Origin: Antiquaquibacter metalliresistens
GTDB taxonomy: Bacteria; Actinomycetota; Actinomycetes; Actinomycetales; Microbacteriaceae
Assembly (NCBI RefSeq): GCF_029211225.1
Contig: NZ_JARGEM010000002.1
Span: 186,001-250,000, forward strand
Direction of reading: 5' to 3'
Length of the DNA: 64,000 bases
Part shown: positions 17,645-25,737 of the stretch, piece by piece
Numbering within the stretch: the stretch's first letter is position 1
How the letters are laid out: the number at the start of each line of letters is the position of its first letter
Notes under the pieces: model-generated
Seen by the model: only the letters and a program-made list of their open reading frames with translations
What the model was told of the DNA's origin: nothing
Database searches by the model: none
Made by a program: the position numbers and the translations under genes

Positions 17645-18139
17645 GTGACAGCACGCACTCGCGCGGCCAGGGCCGCAGCCGCCCTCATCCTCGCCGGTGC
17701 CATGCTCGTCGGCACCGCGGGATGCACCTTCCTCACGCCCACCGCAACGCTCACGGAGTACGTGCCCGGCGAAGGCATGAACCTCACCGTCGGCGACATC
17801 GCGATCCGCAACGCACTCGCGTTGCCCAACGAGGACGGCAGCGTCGTCTCCCTCGTGGTCACGATCACGAACCGCTCGTCGAACGGCACCAAGCTCAACC
17901 TGCAGTACGACAACGGCGACGAGCAGGTCGATGAGACGATCATCGTGGGCGGCGGCACGACCGTCGTCTTCGGCGGCACGCCCAAGCAGAAGCAGTTCCT
18001 GCTGCAGACCACGGATGCCATGGCCGGCAGCCTGCTGCCGATCTACGTGCAGCACGGCGACGACCCCGGCAAGGTGCTGCTCGTGCCCGTGCTCGACCCG
18101 AACCAGCCCGAGTACGAGGGTCTCGCCCCGCGCGAGTAG
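17645..18139 (+). CDS. conserved lipoprotein of unknown function
   Basis: A 164-residue exported protein: basic N-terminus, Ala/Leu-rich segment and lipobox GTAGC at about residue 27. The remainder is predicted as a beta-rich domain (SLVVTITNRSSNGTKLNLQY, then TVVFGGTPKQKQFLL) like the immunoglobulin-type lipoproteins common in actinobacteria. The GTG start is six bases after TAGGAT (17633-17638), consistent with a leaderless transcript. No function can be named. Confidence 0.85.
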   Translation: MTARTRAARAAAALILAGAMLVGTAGCTFLTPTATLTEYVPGEGMNLTVGDIAIRNALALPNEDGSVVSLVVTITNRSSNGTKLNLQYDNGDEQVDETIIVGGGTTVVFGGTPKQKQFLLQTTDAMAGSLLPIYVQHGDDPGKVLLVPVLDPNQPEYEGLAPRE

Positions 18140-18445
18140 TCGCGCTCGGGCCCGGTCGGCCCCTCCCGACCCGTCGAGCACGTCTCGGCTCCCGGTCGGA
18201 TGCCGCTCCTCCGTGCGGCGATGCGACCGCGCCGGCGCGCTCCGGGCTCTTGGCCGGTTCGAACCCCTCGGCAGACTCGGAAAACCAAGGACATTGTCCT
18301 TGAACTCCCGAGTCTGTGCCGACCCTTCCCGCGAGCGAGGGCATCGCACCAGTGCGGGGGCGTCGCGCGGGCGGACGGACGAGCGGACGTGCGGGCGAGC
18401 GGGCGGGCGCAGGTGCCAGCCCCGCCGGGGGCAACCAGACGCGCC
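18140..18445. other. 306-bp non-coding gap between convergent genes
   Basis: The gap between the lipoprotein gene and regX3 holds no convincing gene. Its central part is a long dyad symmetry at 18268-18322, described separately; the right part is a simple G/C-rich stretch with repeated GCGGGCG-like units (about 18355-18420). Confidence 0.7.
18268..18322. repeat. long nested palindrome / bidirectional hairpin
   Basis: The core AAGGACA-T-TGTCCTT (18287-18301) is a perfect inverted repeat. It is enclosed, after six unpaired bases on each side, by AGACTCGG (18273) and CCGAGTCT (18308), and these extend by TCGGC/GCCGA with a two-base bulge. The position between convergent genes suggests a terminator, but the compact 7-1-7 core also looks like a regulator site or a mobile palindrome remnant. 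Confidence 0.75.
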
Positions 18446-19126
18446 CTAGGCTTCGAACCGGTAGCCGAGCCCGCGCACGGTCACGAGCATCACCGGCTCC
18501 GACGGCACCTTCTCGATGCGCGAGCGGATGCGCTTGATGTGCACGTCGAGTGTCTTGGTGTCCCCGAAGTAGTCGGCACCCCACACCCGGTCGATGAGCT
18601 GTCCACGCGTGAGCACGCGACCGGCGTTGCGCAGCAACAGCTCGAGCAGCTCGAACTCCTTGAGCGGCATCGCGGTCTCCACCCCGTCCACGGTGACGGT
18701 GTGCCGTTCGACGTCCATGCGCACGGTGCCGGCTTCGAGGATCGCGTCGTCCGTGTCATCCGTCTCCACGCGGCGGCGCAGCACGGCACGGATGCGCGCC
18801 AGCAGCTCGCGGGTCGAGTAGGGCTTGGTGACGTAGTCGTCGGCTCCGAGCTCGAGCCCGACCACGATATCCACCTCGGAGTCCTTGGCGGTGAGCATGA
18901 TGATCGGCACGCTCGAACGGTTGCGCAGCTCGCGGCACACCTCCGTGCCCGGCAACCCCGGCAGCATGAGGTCGAGCAGCACCAGGTCCGCTCCGGCGCG
19001 ATCGAACTCGGCGAGCGCGGACGGGCCGTCGGCGGCGATCGCGGTCTCGTATCCTTCTCGCTCCAGCAGGAACGCGAGGGGCTCGCTCAGGGAGGATTCG
19101 TCCTCCACGATCAGGATCTTGGTCAT
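18446..19126 (-). CDS. regX3: phosphate-responsive OmpR-type response regulator RegX3
   Basis: A 226-residue response regulator: receiver domain (acid pair in VEDE at 8-9, phospho-acceptor Asp 52 in LVLLDLMLP, Lys in VTKP) and winged-helix output domain (LKEFELLELLLRNAGRVLTRGQL, DVHIKRIRSRIE). Sequence and gene order (histidine kinase upstream, phoU divergent) match RegX3 of mycobacteria, which activates phosphate-starvation genes. The ATG overlaps the senX3 stop (ATGA). Candidate RegX3 boxes lie before phoU/senX3, ppk and pstS in this window. Confidence 0.93.
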   Translation of the reverse strand: MTKILIVEDESSLSEPLAFLLEREGYETAIAADGPSALAEFDRAGADLVLLDLMLPGLPGTEVCRELRNRSSVPIIMLTAKDSEVDIVVGLELGADDYVTKPYSTRELLARIRAVLRRRVETDDTDDAILEAGTVRMDVERHTVTVDGVETAMPLKEFELLELLLRNAGRVLTRGQLIDRVWGADYFGDTKTLDVHIKRIRSRIEKVPSEPVMLVTVRGLGYRFEA

Positions 19127-20277
19127 GCACGGGCCTTCTCTTGGGGTGTTGCGGATGCCGCCGCCGAGGGCAGGCGGATGGTGAACGTGGAGCCGCGACC
19201 GGGCTGCGACCAGACGCGGATGTCGCCGCCGTGGTTCTGCACGACGTGTTTGACGATGGAGAGCCCGAGCCCCGTGCCGCCGGTGTTGCGGCTGCGAGCC
19301 GGGTCGCTGCGGTAGAAGCGCTCGAAGACGCGCTCCACCTCGTCCTCGGGGATGCCGACGCCCTGGTCGGTCACCGCGATCTCGACGACGCCGTCGCGGT
19401 CGGAGACGCCGATGCCCACGCGCGAGCCGTCCGGGGAGTACTGGATGGCGTTGGCGATCAGGTTGTTGAGCGCCACCCCCAGCAGAGCCTCGTCGCCGAA
19501 CACCTCGGTGCCACGGTCCCCGCCGCTGGCCAGCGTCACGTTGTGTCCCTCGGCGACGATGCGGTTCTGATCCACCGCGGCGGCGACCACGGTGTCGATG
19601 TCGACGAGGTCGGCCTTGGTGAGGGCATCCGTCGCCTGCAGGCGGGAGAGTTCGATGATCTCCTGCACGATGCCGGCGAGACGCTCGGACTCCTTGGTGA
19701 GACGCTTGGCGAAACGCTTGACCTGATCCGGCTCCTTGGAGGCGCTCACCAGGGCCTCGGCGAGCAGCGAGACCGCGCCGATCGGGGTCTTCAGCTCGTG
19801 CGAGATGTTGGCCACGAAGTCGCGCCGCACCTCTTCGAGGCGGTAGGACTCGGTGCGGTCCTCGGCGAGCAGCAGCACGTAGCGGGCGCCGAGACGCGCC
19901 ACGCGCACGGAGAGGTGGATCGTGGCATCCCCGAACGGACCGCGGCTCAGCGACAGCTCCTCGGTGATCGGCTCCCCGCCGCGGCGCACGCGGTCCACGA
20001 GCGCGCTGAGCTCGGGATGCACGAGCGCGCCGTTCCACACGAGCCCGAACGCCATCGCCCCGGGCGACGCCTTGATGACCGTGTTGGAGGGGTCGAGCAC
20101 GATGCCGGCGGACTCGAGCGCGTCGAGCACCTGGTCGACACCGTCGGGCACGGCCGTGGACACCACCTGGGCCGCGCGATGCCCCCGACGGGCGGCCGCG
20201 AGAACCACGCCGAAGACGCCGGCGCCCAACACCACGCCGAACGCCAAAGCGGCTGGTACCAGCCACTGGAGGTCCAT
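19123..20277 (-). CDS. senX3: sensor histidine kinase SenX3
   Basis: A 384-residue membrane kinase: one N-terminal hydrophobic segment (residues 5-27), a PAS-like region (SAGIVLDPSNTVIKASPGAM), the phospho-accepting histidine in FVANISHELKTPIGAVSLL, then N box (LNNLIANAIQYS), G1 (DQGVGIPE) and G2 (GGTGLGLSIV). In SenX3 systems PhoU and the Pst transporter repress kinase activity when phosphate is plentiful; both are in this window. TAATCT seven bases before the ATG suggests a leaderless transcript. Confidence 0.94.
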   Translation of the reverse strand: MDLQWLVPAALAFGVVLGAGVFGVVLAAARRGHRAAQVVSTAVPDGVDQVLDALESAGIVLDPSNTVIKASPGAMAFGLVWNGALVHPELSALVDRVRRGGEPITEELSLSRGPFGDATIHLSVRVARLGARYVLLLAEDRTESYRLEEVRRDFVANISHELKTPIGAVSLLAEALVSASKEPDQVKRFAKRLTKESERLAGIVQEIIELSRLQATDALTKADLVDIDTVVAAAVDQNRIVAEGHNVTLASGGDRGTEVFGDEALLGVALNNLIANAIQYSPDGSRVGIGVSDRDGVVEIAVTDQGVGIPEDEVERVFERFYRSDPARSRNTGGTGLGLSIVKHVVQNHGGDIRVWSQPGRGSTFTIRLPSAAASATPQEKARA

Positions 20278-20308
20278 GGGGTCTAGATTAGTGAGTCATC
20301 AGTGGAGT

Positions 20309-20383
20309 GCTCACCCGATGTCCACTCGCGGGCAGGGCGCTTCAGTGGATGTTCAGGCCGGCATCACCCGCCGTTAACCTGGC
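20309..20383. promoter_or_regulatory. candidate PHO/RegX3 boxes between senX3 and phoU
   Basis: Two groups of 11-bp-spaced units are present: GCTCACCCGAT and GTCCACTCGCG (20309-20330), and GTTCAGGCCGG, CATCACCCGCC, GTTAACCTGGC (20351-20383). Each unit begins with a GTTCACC-like heptamer and 4-bp spacer, the layout known for actinobacterial phosphate regulators. Confidence 0.6.
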
Positions 20384-20447
20384 GCGGGCACAGTTGCCTC
20401 AAAGCCATGCGGGTTCGTCGTGCCCGTGTTGAAGGGACGAAAACAGC

Positions 20448-21101
20448 GTGCGCGAAGTCTTCCAGCAAGAACTGCGTGAGGTGCAGGACCGCCTCGTCGA
20501 GATCGCGGGGCTCGTCGCCGAGTCCATCGAGAACGCCACCCGCGCCTTCAACGAGTCCGACGTCTCCCTCGCCGAGGCCGTGATCGCCGACGACGAGAAG
20601 ATCGACGTCGCCGCCGCCGAGCTCGACGAGCTGGCCATCAACATCCTGGCCCGCCAGCAGCCGGTCGCCCGCGACCTGCGCATCGTCGTGAGCGCGCTGC
20701 GCATCAGCGCCTCGCTCGAGCGCATGGGCGACATGGCCGAGCACATCGCGCAACTCGCGCGCTACCGCTTTCCCGACAAGGTCGTGCCGAAGAGCCTGCG
20801 CGGCACCTTCAGCGAGATGGGCCAGCTCGATGTCGCGATCGCCAAGAAGCTCGTCGAGCTGCTGCGCTCCGAAGACGTCAAGCTCGCGGAGGAGATCCGC
20901 AACGAGGACGACAAGATCGACGCGCTGCACCTGAGCGTGTTCGACAAGGTGCTCGGCGAGACCTGGAAGGGCGCGGCCGTCGACACGGTGGATGCCACGC
21001 TCGCCTCCCGTTACCACGAGCGTTTCGCAGACCACGCGGTCTCGATCGCGAAGAAGGTGCAGTACCTCGCGACCGGTGACTGGATCCCCAGCGACATCTG
21101 A
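20448..21101 (+). CDS. phoU: phosphate signalling protein PhoU
   Basis: A 217-residue all-helical protein with two PhoU three-helix repeats. Each repeat carries an acidic metal-binding signature: ERMGDMAEHIAQLARY in the first; in the second the matching region (SRYHERFADHAVSIAKKVQYL) keeps Glu, Asp and His. PhoU links the Pst transporter to the SenX3 kinase and dampens the phosphate response. It starts with GTG and is divergent from senX3, a conserved order. Confidence 0.95.
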   Translation: MREVFQQELREVQDRLVEIAGLVAESIENATRAFNESDVSLAEAVIADDEKIDVAAAELDELAINILARQQPVARDLRIVVSALRISASLERMGDMAEHIAQLARYRFPDKVVPKSLRGTFSEMGQLDVAIAKKLVELLRSEDVKLAEEIRNEDDKIDALHLSVFDKVLGETWKGAAVDTVDATLASRYHERFADHAVSIAKKVQYLATGDWIPSDI

Positions 21102-21118
21102 GTCGGTACCCTAGCCCC

Positions 21119-22045
21119 GTGCCCACCGAGATCGAACTCGCGGCCGAGTACCGCGCCGCCGAGACCCGTCTGCTCGCCGACTTCGGCCTGACCGCCGCTG
21201 AGCGCATGGTGGATGCCGGCGATGCGCAACTGCACGTCATCGACATCCCGGGCGACCCCGCGCGTCCGCCGGTGGTGCTGCTGCACGGCATCGCCTCGGT
21301 GACCGCCGCCGCGGTGCCGCTGATCCCGGGCTTCGGCGGTCGCCGGGTGATCGCGCTGGACTGGCCCGGCCACGGGTTGTCGTCGGCGACGACGCTGCAC
21401 CGCCACGACATCCGCACCGCGCCGGTGCGCTGGCTGCAGGCGGTGATCGACGCGTACGAACTCGAGACCTTCGAGCTGGTCGGACACTCGATGGGCGGGC
21501 AGTTCGGGCTCTACTACGCGCTGGCCCACCCCGAGCGAGTGCGCAGCCTCACCCTGCTCGGCGCACCGGGCGCGGCGTTCGCGGAGATGCATCCGCCCGC
21601 CGGCATGCGCATCATGGCATTCCCGGGTGTCGCCGGCCGGATGCTGCGCCGCCCCGTCACCCGCGCCGAATACCAGGACAACAGCGCCATGACCCTCGGC
21701 CCGGGCGCGGTCGAGCCGTGGCCGCCGGAACTCGTGGACTGCGGCTACCTCGCCTCCCAGCGCGAGGCGTTCTTCACGAGCCTGCCCTCGTACTTCAAGG
21801 CGATCGCCTCGCCGCTCGGCGTGCGGCACGGTGCCGTCGTCACGCAGACGCAGCTGGCGACGCTGCCAATGCCGGTGCTGCTGCTCTGGGGGGATGCCGA
21901 CGTCTTCCTCACCGTGGCCCGTGCGACCAGGTCGATCGCCGCGATCGCCGACGCCGCGGTCGTGGAGTTGCGCGGCGGTCACGCACCGTGGCTCAACGCG
22001 CCCGAGGAGGCCCGCGCGGCGGTGGCGCGGTTTCTGGGCGGCTGA
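21119..22045 (+). CDS. alpha/beta hydrolase
   Basis: A 308-residue alpha/beta-fold hydrolase. The oxyanion region is VVLLHGIAS, the nucleophile elbow GHSMGGQFG, the acid is in LLLWGDADVFLT and the histidine in RGGHAPWLN, a complete Ser-Asp-His triad. The GTG start follows TACCCT by six bases, so the transcript is probably leaderless and independent of phoU. The substrate is unknown; the best fit is an esterase or C-C hydrolase of the MhpC/epoxide-hydrolase type. Confidence 0.88.
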   Translation: MPTEIELAAEYRAAETRLLADFGLTAAERMVDAGDAQLHVIDIPGDPARPPVVLLHGIASVTAAAVPLIPGFGGRRVIALDWPGHGLSSATTLHRHDIRTAPVRWLQAVIDAYELETFELVGHSMGGQFGLYYALAHPERVRSLTLLGAPGAAFAEMHPPAGMRIMAFPGVAGRMLRRPVTRAEYQDNSAMTLGPGAVEPWPPELVDCGYLASQREAFFTSLPSYFKAIASPLGVRHGAVVTQTQLATLPMPVLLLWGDADVFLTVARATRSIAAIADAAVVELRGGHAPWLNAPEEARAAVARFLGG

Positions 22046-22080
22046 CCACGGCACTCCGCGGCGCCGACCGACCCGCACCT

Positions 22081-22214
22081 GGCGGGAGGTGGCCCCGTTT
22101 GGCGGGAGAAAACCCCGGTCCGGCGGGAGCTGTTGACGGTTGGCGGGAGCAATGACCCCCGCCAACCGTCAACAGCTCCCGCCAGAACGAACCGGGGCCG
22201 AGACTTCTCCCGCC
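22081..22214. repeat. cluster of GGCGGGAG repeats with a 26-bp perfect inverted repeat
   Basis: GGCGGGAG occurs at 22081, 22100, 22122 and 22142 and its complement CTCCCGCC at 22176 and 22207. The arms 22122-22147 and 22158-22183 are perfect 26-bp inverted repeats with a 10-bp loop, and the outer copies extend the symmetry imperfectly. It lies downstream of the hydrolase, so it can act as a terminator, but the repeated unit suggests a mobile palindromic element. Confidence 0.8.
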
Positions 22215-22293
22215 ACATCGAGGCCAGGCTGGCACTCCTCCCTCCAAGAGGCGCACACTGGATGCACCGCCACACCGACCCCGGAGGCCACCC

Positions 22294-22497
22294 ATGAGCG
22301 ACCCGATCGACACCCCCTCGACGAAGCCCGCGGGCGGCGGAGCGGAATCCGTGCCCGACCCGATCGAGCCCGAGGCGCCATCCCACGACCTCGACCCGGA
22401 TCCCGAGGTTCCGGCGCACCGGCACGACCTCGACGAGGAGGCGATCGTCGACGAGCCGGGGTTGGATGAGGCGCTGGAGAACGACGAGATCCTCTAG
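22294..22497 (+). CDS. small acidic protein of unknown function
   Basis: A 67-residue protein rich in Asp, Glu and Pro (EPEAPSHDLDPDPEVPAH), ending in LEEAL-type acidic helix residues. GGAGG stands 7 bases before the ATG. No domain is recognised. It is similar in style to the 47-residue protein at 27813, both starting MSD and ending acidic. The stop codon shares the CTAG palindrome at 22494-22497 with the convergent SDR gene. Confidence 0.6.
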   Translation: MSDPIDTPSTKPAGGGAESVPDPIEPEAPSHDLDPDPEVPAHRHDLDEEAIVDEPGLDEALENDEIL

Positions 22498-23369
22498 CCG
22501 CGGCGCTCCCCCGCGGACTTCTTCTTCGCCGCGAACTCCTTCGTCAGCCTGAGGTAGCGACGCAGCCCCCTCAGCGGAACGGCGCGCGGCCAGTCGTCGC
22601 TGCGGAAGTAGGCGTCGGTGCCGCCGTCGACGAAGACGAGGCTGCCGGTCATGAAGTCGGCGGCGGGGCTCAGCATGAACACCACCCAGTCGGCGATCTT
22701 GCCGGCATCCCCGTATCCACCGAGCGGAATCGGGAAGGCCTCGATCGCACCGGACATCTCGGGGTCGTCGAGCTGGCTCTGCAGCAGCGGCGTGAGGATC
22801 GCCCCGGGCGCGATCGCATTGAGGCGGATGCCCGCGCCCGCCCACTCGTCGGTGACCGCAGCGCGGCGCAACCAGCGGCTGAGCGCGATCTTGGTGGTGC
22901 CGTACATGATGCCCGGCGCGTTGTCGCGGAACAGCCGCTTGAGCGTCTTCACCGCCTTGTCGACGTCGTCGTTGAGCAGCGCGTTCACGGCGCTCTTCGG
23001 CACGAGCGGGGTCGTGGTCGTGGAGTTCGACGAGAACACCACCACCTGCGCGGAACCGTGCGCCGCGAGCGCCGGCCGCCATGCCTTCAGCAGCTCGACC
23101 GCACCGCGGTAGTTCACCTCGGCGAGCACGCGCTCGCGACCCGGCCCCGGGCCGAGACCGGCGGCGAGCACGGCGCCGTCGAGCGTGCCGCCGACGCGAT
23201 CCAGCACGGCCGCCGCGGCGCTCGCCCGGCCCTCGGCGGTGGAGAGGTCGGCGGTGATGTCGGCGTCGCGCAGGTCGACGCCGATGACGGTGTGTCCGGC
23301 ATCCCGCAGCCTCTCGGCGGTGGCCTTGCCCATGCCGGATGCCGAGCCGGTGACGGCGTATGTGCCCAT
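22494..23369 (-). CDS. short-chain dehydrogenase/reductase
   Basis: A 291-residue SDR of the coniferyl-alcohol / 3-alpha-hydroxysteroid dehydrogenase type. YAVTGSASGMGKATAERL is the cofactor motif with an aspartate after strand two (GVDLRDADI), favouring NAD. The active site reads SSNSTTTT and YGTTKIAL, which supplies Tyr and Lys. Typical C-terminus FMTGSLVFVDGGTDA. The ATG has AGGAG upstream and lies 11 bp after the MarR stop, so the two genes form an operon. Confidence 0.88.
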   Translation of the reverse strand: MGTYAVTGSASGMGKATAERLRDAGHTVIGVDLRDADITADLSTAEGRASAAAAVLDRVGGTLDGAVLAAGLGPGPGRERVLAEVNYRGAVELLKAWRPALAAHGSAQVVVFSSNSTTTTPLVPKSAVNALLNDDVDKAVKTLKRLFRDNAPGIMYGTTKIALSRWLRRAAVTDEWAGAGIRLNAIAPGAILTPLLQSQLDDPEMSGAIEAFPIPLGGYGDAGKIADWVVFMLSPAADFMTGSLVFVDGGTDAYFRSDDWPRAVPLRGLRRYLRLTKEFAAKKKSAGERRG

Positions 23370-23380
23370 GTGGTGCTCCT

Positions 23381-23896
23381 TCAGTTGTCGGGTGGTGCGG
23401 TGCGGGTGGACGCGTCGGAGGCGACGGCGTCCGCGAAGCGGTGCATGAGGTGCGCCAGTCGCTGGCGGTCGGCGGCGGGCCAGTCGGCGAGCAGGTCGGC
23501 CATGAGGGCGTCGCCGGCCTCGAACAGCTGCTGGGCGACCGCGCGACCGTGGTCGGTGAGGGTGACGATGGATGCCCGCGAGTCCCCCGCATCGGCCACC
23601 CGCACCGCGAGCCCGGCCGCCGCGAGCCGGTCGAACAGGCGGCTGCCTGCGGGCGGAGAGATGTGCAGCTCGGCGGCGAGCACCGACGGCCGCCGCGGCC
23701 CCTGCGTGGCGAGGCTGAACAGGGCGGGGATGGCGTTGTCGTCGTCGGGGATGCCCCCGCCGCGCGCGAACGCGCGCTGGTAGGGGGCGCTCGTCCACAC
23801 CGTCATCACGCGCACCAGTGAGCCGGCGAGGTCGTCGCGGTAGGCCAGGACGAGGGGGGCTGCGGCCGCCGCACCGCGGTCGAGCTTGCGCGCCAT
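23381..23896 (-). CDS. MarR-family transcriptional regulator
   Basis: A 171-residue winged-helix protein: dimerisation helices at both ends and the DNA-binding core RPSVLAAELHISPPAGSRLFDRLAAAGLAVRVADAGDSRASIVTL (approximately residues 68-115). It precedes an SDR gene in an operon and is likely autoregulated through the palindrome at 23911. MarR proteins commonly sense phenolic or lipophilic ligands, which fits an SDR target. Confidence 0.87.
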   Translation of the reverse strand: MARKLDRGAAAAAPLVLAYRDDLAGSLVRVMTVWTSAPYQRAFARGGGIPDDDNAIPALFSLATQGPRRPSVLAAELHISPPAGSRLFDRLAAAGLAVRVADAGDSRASIVTLTDHGRAVAQQLFEAGDALMADLLADWPAADRQRLAHLMHRFADAVASDASTRTAPPDN

Positions 23897-23910
23897 CGCC
23901 CCTCCTTCAG

Positions 23911-23929
23911 TACTTCCTGAGTGGAAGTA
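23911..23929. promoter_or_regulatory. MarR operator candidate
   Basis: TACTTCC-TGAGT-GGAAGTA is a perfect 7-5-7 inverted repeat 15 bp upstream of the MarR start and overlapping its expected promoter, the usual place for autorepression. Confidence 0.65.
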
Positions 23930-23964
23930 TATGCCCGGGTGTTCCCGACGCGTACGGTTGAGTC

Positions 23965-25296
23965 GTGACTGCGTACGTCTCCGCCTTCGAGCTCTTCTCC
24001 ATCGGGGTGGGGCCCTCCAGTTCGCACACCGTGGGGCCGATGCGCGCCGCCCGCGACTTCGCCGCCCGCATCCCCGCGGACACCGAACGCGTCACCTGCG
24101 TGCTCTACGGCTCCCTCGGCGCCACCGGCCTCGGCCACGGCACCCCAGACGCGATCGTCAGCGGCCTGGCCGGCAACGCGCCCGAGACGGTGGACCCGGC
24201 GGCGGTGCGGGGTGCGTGGCAGCGGGCGTCCGAGGCCGGGCAGCTCGAGGTGGGCGGGCGCGTGGTGCCCTTCGAGCGGAGCGATGTGACGTTCGAGGCG
24301 TTCGTGCGGTTGCCGGGGCATCCCAACGCCTTGAAGCTCACCGCCCACGGGCCGCAGCCGTTCGAGGCGACCTACTACTCGGTGGGCGGCGGGTTCATCG
24401 AACGCGAGGGCGAACCCGCCCGGGTCGGGCACCGGTACCCGTTCGCCTTCCGCAGCGCCGACGGCCTGCTGGCGCTGTGCGCCGAGCACGAGTCGAGCAT
24501 CGCCGGGCTCGCCCGCCGCAACGAGGAGTCGGCGCGCACCCCCGACGAGGTCGACGCCGGTCTCGACGCGATCTGGCAGGCGATGAACGGATGCATCGAC
24601 CACGGCCTGCACTCCCCCGGCTTCCTGCCCGGCCAACTGCACGTCAAGCGCCGCGCCGCCGCCATCCGCGAGCAGCTCGAGGCGGACCCCGACAAGTGCC
24701 TGCCCGGCGACTGGCTGGGCATCTTCGCGCTCGCCGTCAACGAGGAGAACGCCTCCGGCGAGCGCGTCGTCACCGCCCCCACCAACGGCGCGGCCGGCAT
24801 CCTGCCCGCGGTGCTGCGGTATTGGGTGCAGTTCGTGTGCGACGCGGATGACCCGCGGCCGGGCATCCGCGAATTCCTGTTGACCGCGGCCGCCCTCGGG
24901 TCGCTCTTCAAGGCCAACGCCTCCATCTCCGGCGCGGAGGGCGGCTGCCAGGCCGAGGTCGGCTCCGCCTGCGCGATGGCCGCCGCGGGCCTCACCGCCG
25001 TGATGGGCGGCACCCCAGCCCAGGTGGAGAACGCCGCCGAGATCGCGATGGAGCACCACCTGGGACTGACCTGCGACCCCGTCGGCGGTCTCGTGCAGAT
25101 CCCGTGCATCGAGCGCAACGCGATCGCGGCGTCCACGGCGGTCACGGCCGCGCGGCTCGCGCTGCGCGGGGACGGCTCGCACTACGTGTCGCTCGACATG
25201 GTCGTGGAGACGATGCGGCAGACCGGGCAGGACATGTCGACGAAGTACAAGGAGACCAGCGAGGGCGGGCTGGCTGTGAATGTTGTGGAGTGTTGA
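23965..25296 (+). CDS. sdaA: L-serine ammonia-lyase, iron-sulfur dependent
   Basis: A 443-residue single-chain L-serine dehydratase. The beta domain starts with FSIGVGPSSSHTVGPMRAA; the alpha domain holds the [4Fe-4S] cysteines in GCQAEVGSACAMAAAG and CDPVGGLVQIPC. It deaminates L-serine to pyruvate and ammonia using the cluster as a Lewis acid, and is oxygen sensitive. GTG start with TACGGT six bases earlier, so probably leaderless. Confidence 0.95.
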   Translation: MTAYVSAFELFSIGVGPSSSHTVGPMRAARDFAARIPADTERVTCVLYGSLGATGLGHGTPDAIVSGLAGNAPETVDPAAVRGAWQRASEAGQLEVGGRVVPFERSDVTFEAFVRLPGHPNALKLTAHGPQPFEATYYSVGGGFIEREGEPARVGHRYPFAFRSADGLLALCAEHESSIAGLARRNEESARTPDEVDAGLDAIWQAMNGCIDHGLHSPGFLPGQLHVKRRAAAIREQLEADPDKCLPGDWLGIFALAVNEENASGERVVTAPTNGAAGILPAVLRYWVQFVCDADDPRPGIREFLLTAAALGSLFKANASISGAEGGCQAEVGSACAMAAAGLTAVMGGTPAQVENAAEIAMEHHLGLTCDPVGGLVQIPCIERNAIAASTAVTAARLALRGDGSHYVSLDMVVETMRQTGQDMSTKYKETSEGGLAVNVVEC

Positions 25297-25299
25297 GGG

Positions 25300-25737
25300 G
25301 TGATTGACGTTGTCGCGGCGATCATCGAGCACGAGGGGCGGTACCTGGCGTGCAGGCGGCGACCCGAGCGCGGTGGCCTGTGGGAGTTCCCGGGCGGCAA
25401 GGTCGAGCAGGACGAGAACGCGAACGAAGCCCTGGCACGAGAGATCCACGAAGAGCTGGACATCGACATTGCTGCCTTCGGCCTCTTCACCACCGTCGAA
25501 CTGGTCGAGCAAGATCTTCGGCTGCTCTTCATTCGCGCGCAGCCCATCGACATGCTCCCTGTTGCCAGCACGGACCATGATCGGCTCGAGTGGCTTGGCA
25601 TCGACCAGCTCGCTTCGGTCGACTGGGCCTCAGCAGACCGCGTCGCGGTCGACCGCCTAGTCCGATTCCACCACGGCGAATCCATCATCGCGGCGGTAGA
25701 CAAGGATGATGCCGAGCTCGTCAATGAGGTCGACTAG
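25300..25737 (+). CDS. NUDIX hydrolase (8-oxo-dGTP diphosphatase-like)
   Basis: A 145-residue MutT-type protein with the full NUDIX box from GGKVEQDENANEAL to REIHEELDI, and RRRPERGGLWEFPG before it. It would hydrolyse oxidised or unusual nucleoside diphosphates. It starts three bases after sdaA, but the base composition drops and its 3' end overlaps the oppositely oriented SRA-nuclease gene by 81 bp, so it may belong with that gene as a later arrival and not with sdaA. Confidence 0.88.
   Translation: MIDVVAAIIEHEGRYLACRRRPERGGLWEFPGGKVEQDENANEALAREIHEELDIDIAAFGLFTTVELVEQDLRLLFIRAQPIDMLPVASTDHDRLEWLGIDQLASVDWASADRVAVDRLVRFHHGESIIAAVDKDDAELVNEVD

Noticed and set aside
18446-20266. A 606-residue leftward frame that would fuse regX3 with upstream sequence
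   Set aside because: The upstream part is an out-of-phase reading of senX3; regX3 has its own ATG at 19126 overlapping the senX3 stop.
22046-22293. CRISPR-like interpretation of the GGCGGGAG repeats
   Set aside because: Spacing is irregular, units are on both strands and there are no equal-length spacers or cas genes.
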